From Sarcocystis neurona (Eukaryota > Apicomplexa > Conoidasida > Eucoccidiorida > Sarcocystidae): a stretch of 64,000 nt of DNA. The DNA lies in contig KL647288.1 in assembly GCA_000727475.1 (NCBI GenBank), positions 7,157,414-7,221,413 of the forward strand, read 5' to 3'. Position 1 is the first letter of the stretch. Every line of letters begins with the position of its first letter. The position numbers and the translations under genes were made by a program. This document shows, in pieces, positions 63,636-64,000 of the stretch. The notes below the pieces were generated by a model that did no database searches, was not told the DNA's origin, and saw nothing but the letters and a program-made list of their open reading frames with translations.

Positions 63636-63961
63636 ATAACGAGGCGCACATACCCCGAGAGCCTGCATCCACTGTAGTACCGGTCAACAGGCCTCCTACG
63701 CCTACGGTAATGATATTCCCTAATCCTACGCCTCTTGCTGTACGAGTGCACACAAATATTCTTGAAAAAGCGTACCCTAGGCAAAGCTTACTGGAACTAA
63801 CGAAGAAACAACTCAAGTGTCTTATCAGCGAAATCGCCTGTAGTAGCCAGCAAGCTCTGCCGAGAAGTGCAGCGAAGCTTTTATTCAGTTCGTCCACGTC
63901 GCGGTACGTCACGTGCTTCAACTTTCCATCCCGTCTTCACGCGTACCGCAAGCAGCTGCAG
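63636..63961 (+). CDS. Internal exon of an unidentified gene running off the right edge
   Basis: 326 bp from a pyrimidine-rich CGTAG acceptor (phase 1) to a CTGCAG|GTAAAC donor (phase 0). It encodes 108 residues without low-complexity runs: HIPREPASTVVPVNRPPTP, a Pro-rich start, then LEKAYPRQSLLELTKKQLKC, SRYVTCFNFPSRLHAYRKQLQ. The helix-like second half and the strict agreement of frame and splice sites make it look like real coding sequence. I do not recognise the family. The remaining 39 bases of the window are intron. Confidence 0.5.
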
Positions 63962-64000
63962 GTAAACTGGGTTCACACAATACTACGTACAATGTCTAGC

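Noticed and set aside
1..64000. tRNA, rRNA, CRISPR arrays or bacterial-type operators
   Set aside because: No cloverleaf-like segments, rRNA-like conserved blocks or spaced direct repeats were noticed; the gene structures are eukaryotic.

Overview
The window looks like nuclear DNA of a coccidian apicomplexan of the Eimeria/Cyclospora kind. The reasons are intron-rich genes, CAG/GCT triplet arrays that code for runs of Gln, Ala and Ser, a micronem-type protein made of many PAN/Apple domains, and an alternation of repeat-poor and repeat-rich stretches like the P and R segments described for Eimeria tenella chromosomes. The species cannot be named from the sequence. All multi-exon models below were built by hand by translating exons and matching GT/AG sites and intron phase.

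Layout. 1-5786 (+): 3' part of an AP-2 clathrin adaptor mu subunit, four exons. 7309-16070 (-): a secreted-type protein with 15 PAN/Apple domains, twelve of them one per exon with uniform phase-1 introns; its 5' exon with the expected signal peptide was not found. 16.1-23.6 kb: no supported gene. 23632-30410 (+): TFIIE alpha subunit, six exons. 30.4-35.7 kb: microsatellite-rich, no supported gene. 35703-45806 (-): a very large PHD finger plus ELM2 chromatin protein, rich in Ser, Ala and Gln, with a Cys-rich terminal exon. 45.9-52.8 kb: no supported gene, a few orphan open frames. 52797-53051 (+): a small open frame with a signal-peptide-like start and a 25-residue tandem duplication. 53486-61072 (-): a six-transmembrane cyclic-nucleotide-gated-type cation channel, nine exons, about 847 residues. 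62.6-63.96 kb (+): exons of an unidentified gene that runs off the right edge.

The genes are unrelated housekeeping, signalling, invasion-type and chromatin functions; there is no operon logic. Triplet and dinucleotide repeats concentrate at about 23-46 kb, inside both exons and introns of the TFIIE and PHD/ELM2 genes, and are scarce in the flanking parts. These arrays create long spurious open frames on both strands.

The best candidates for new biology are the pore of the channel, which lacks a recognisable GYG filter; the 15-fold PAN/Apple array with its proline-rich tail; the PHD-ELM2 architecture with a split and expanded ELM2 domain; and the tiny duplicated secreted-type frame at 52.8 kb.
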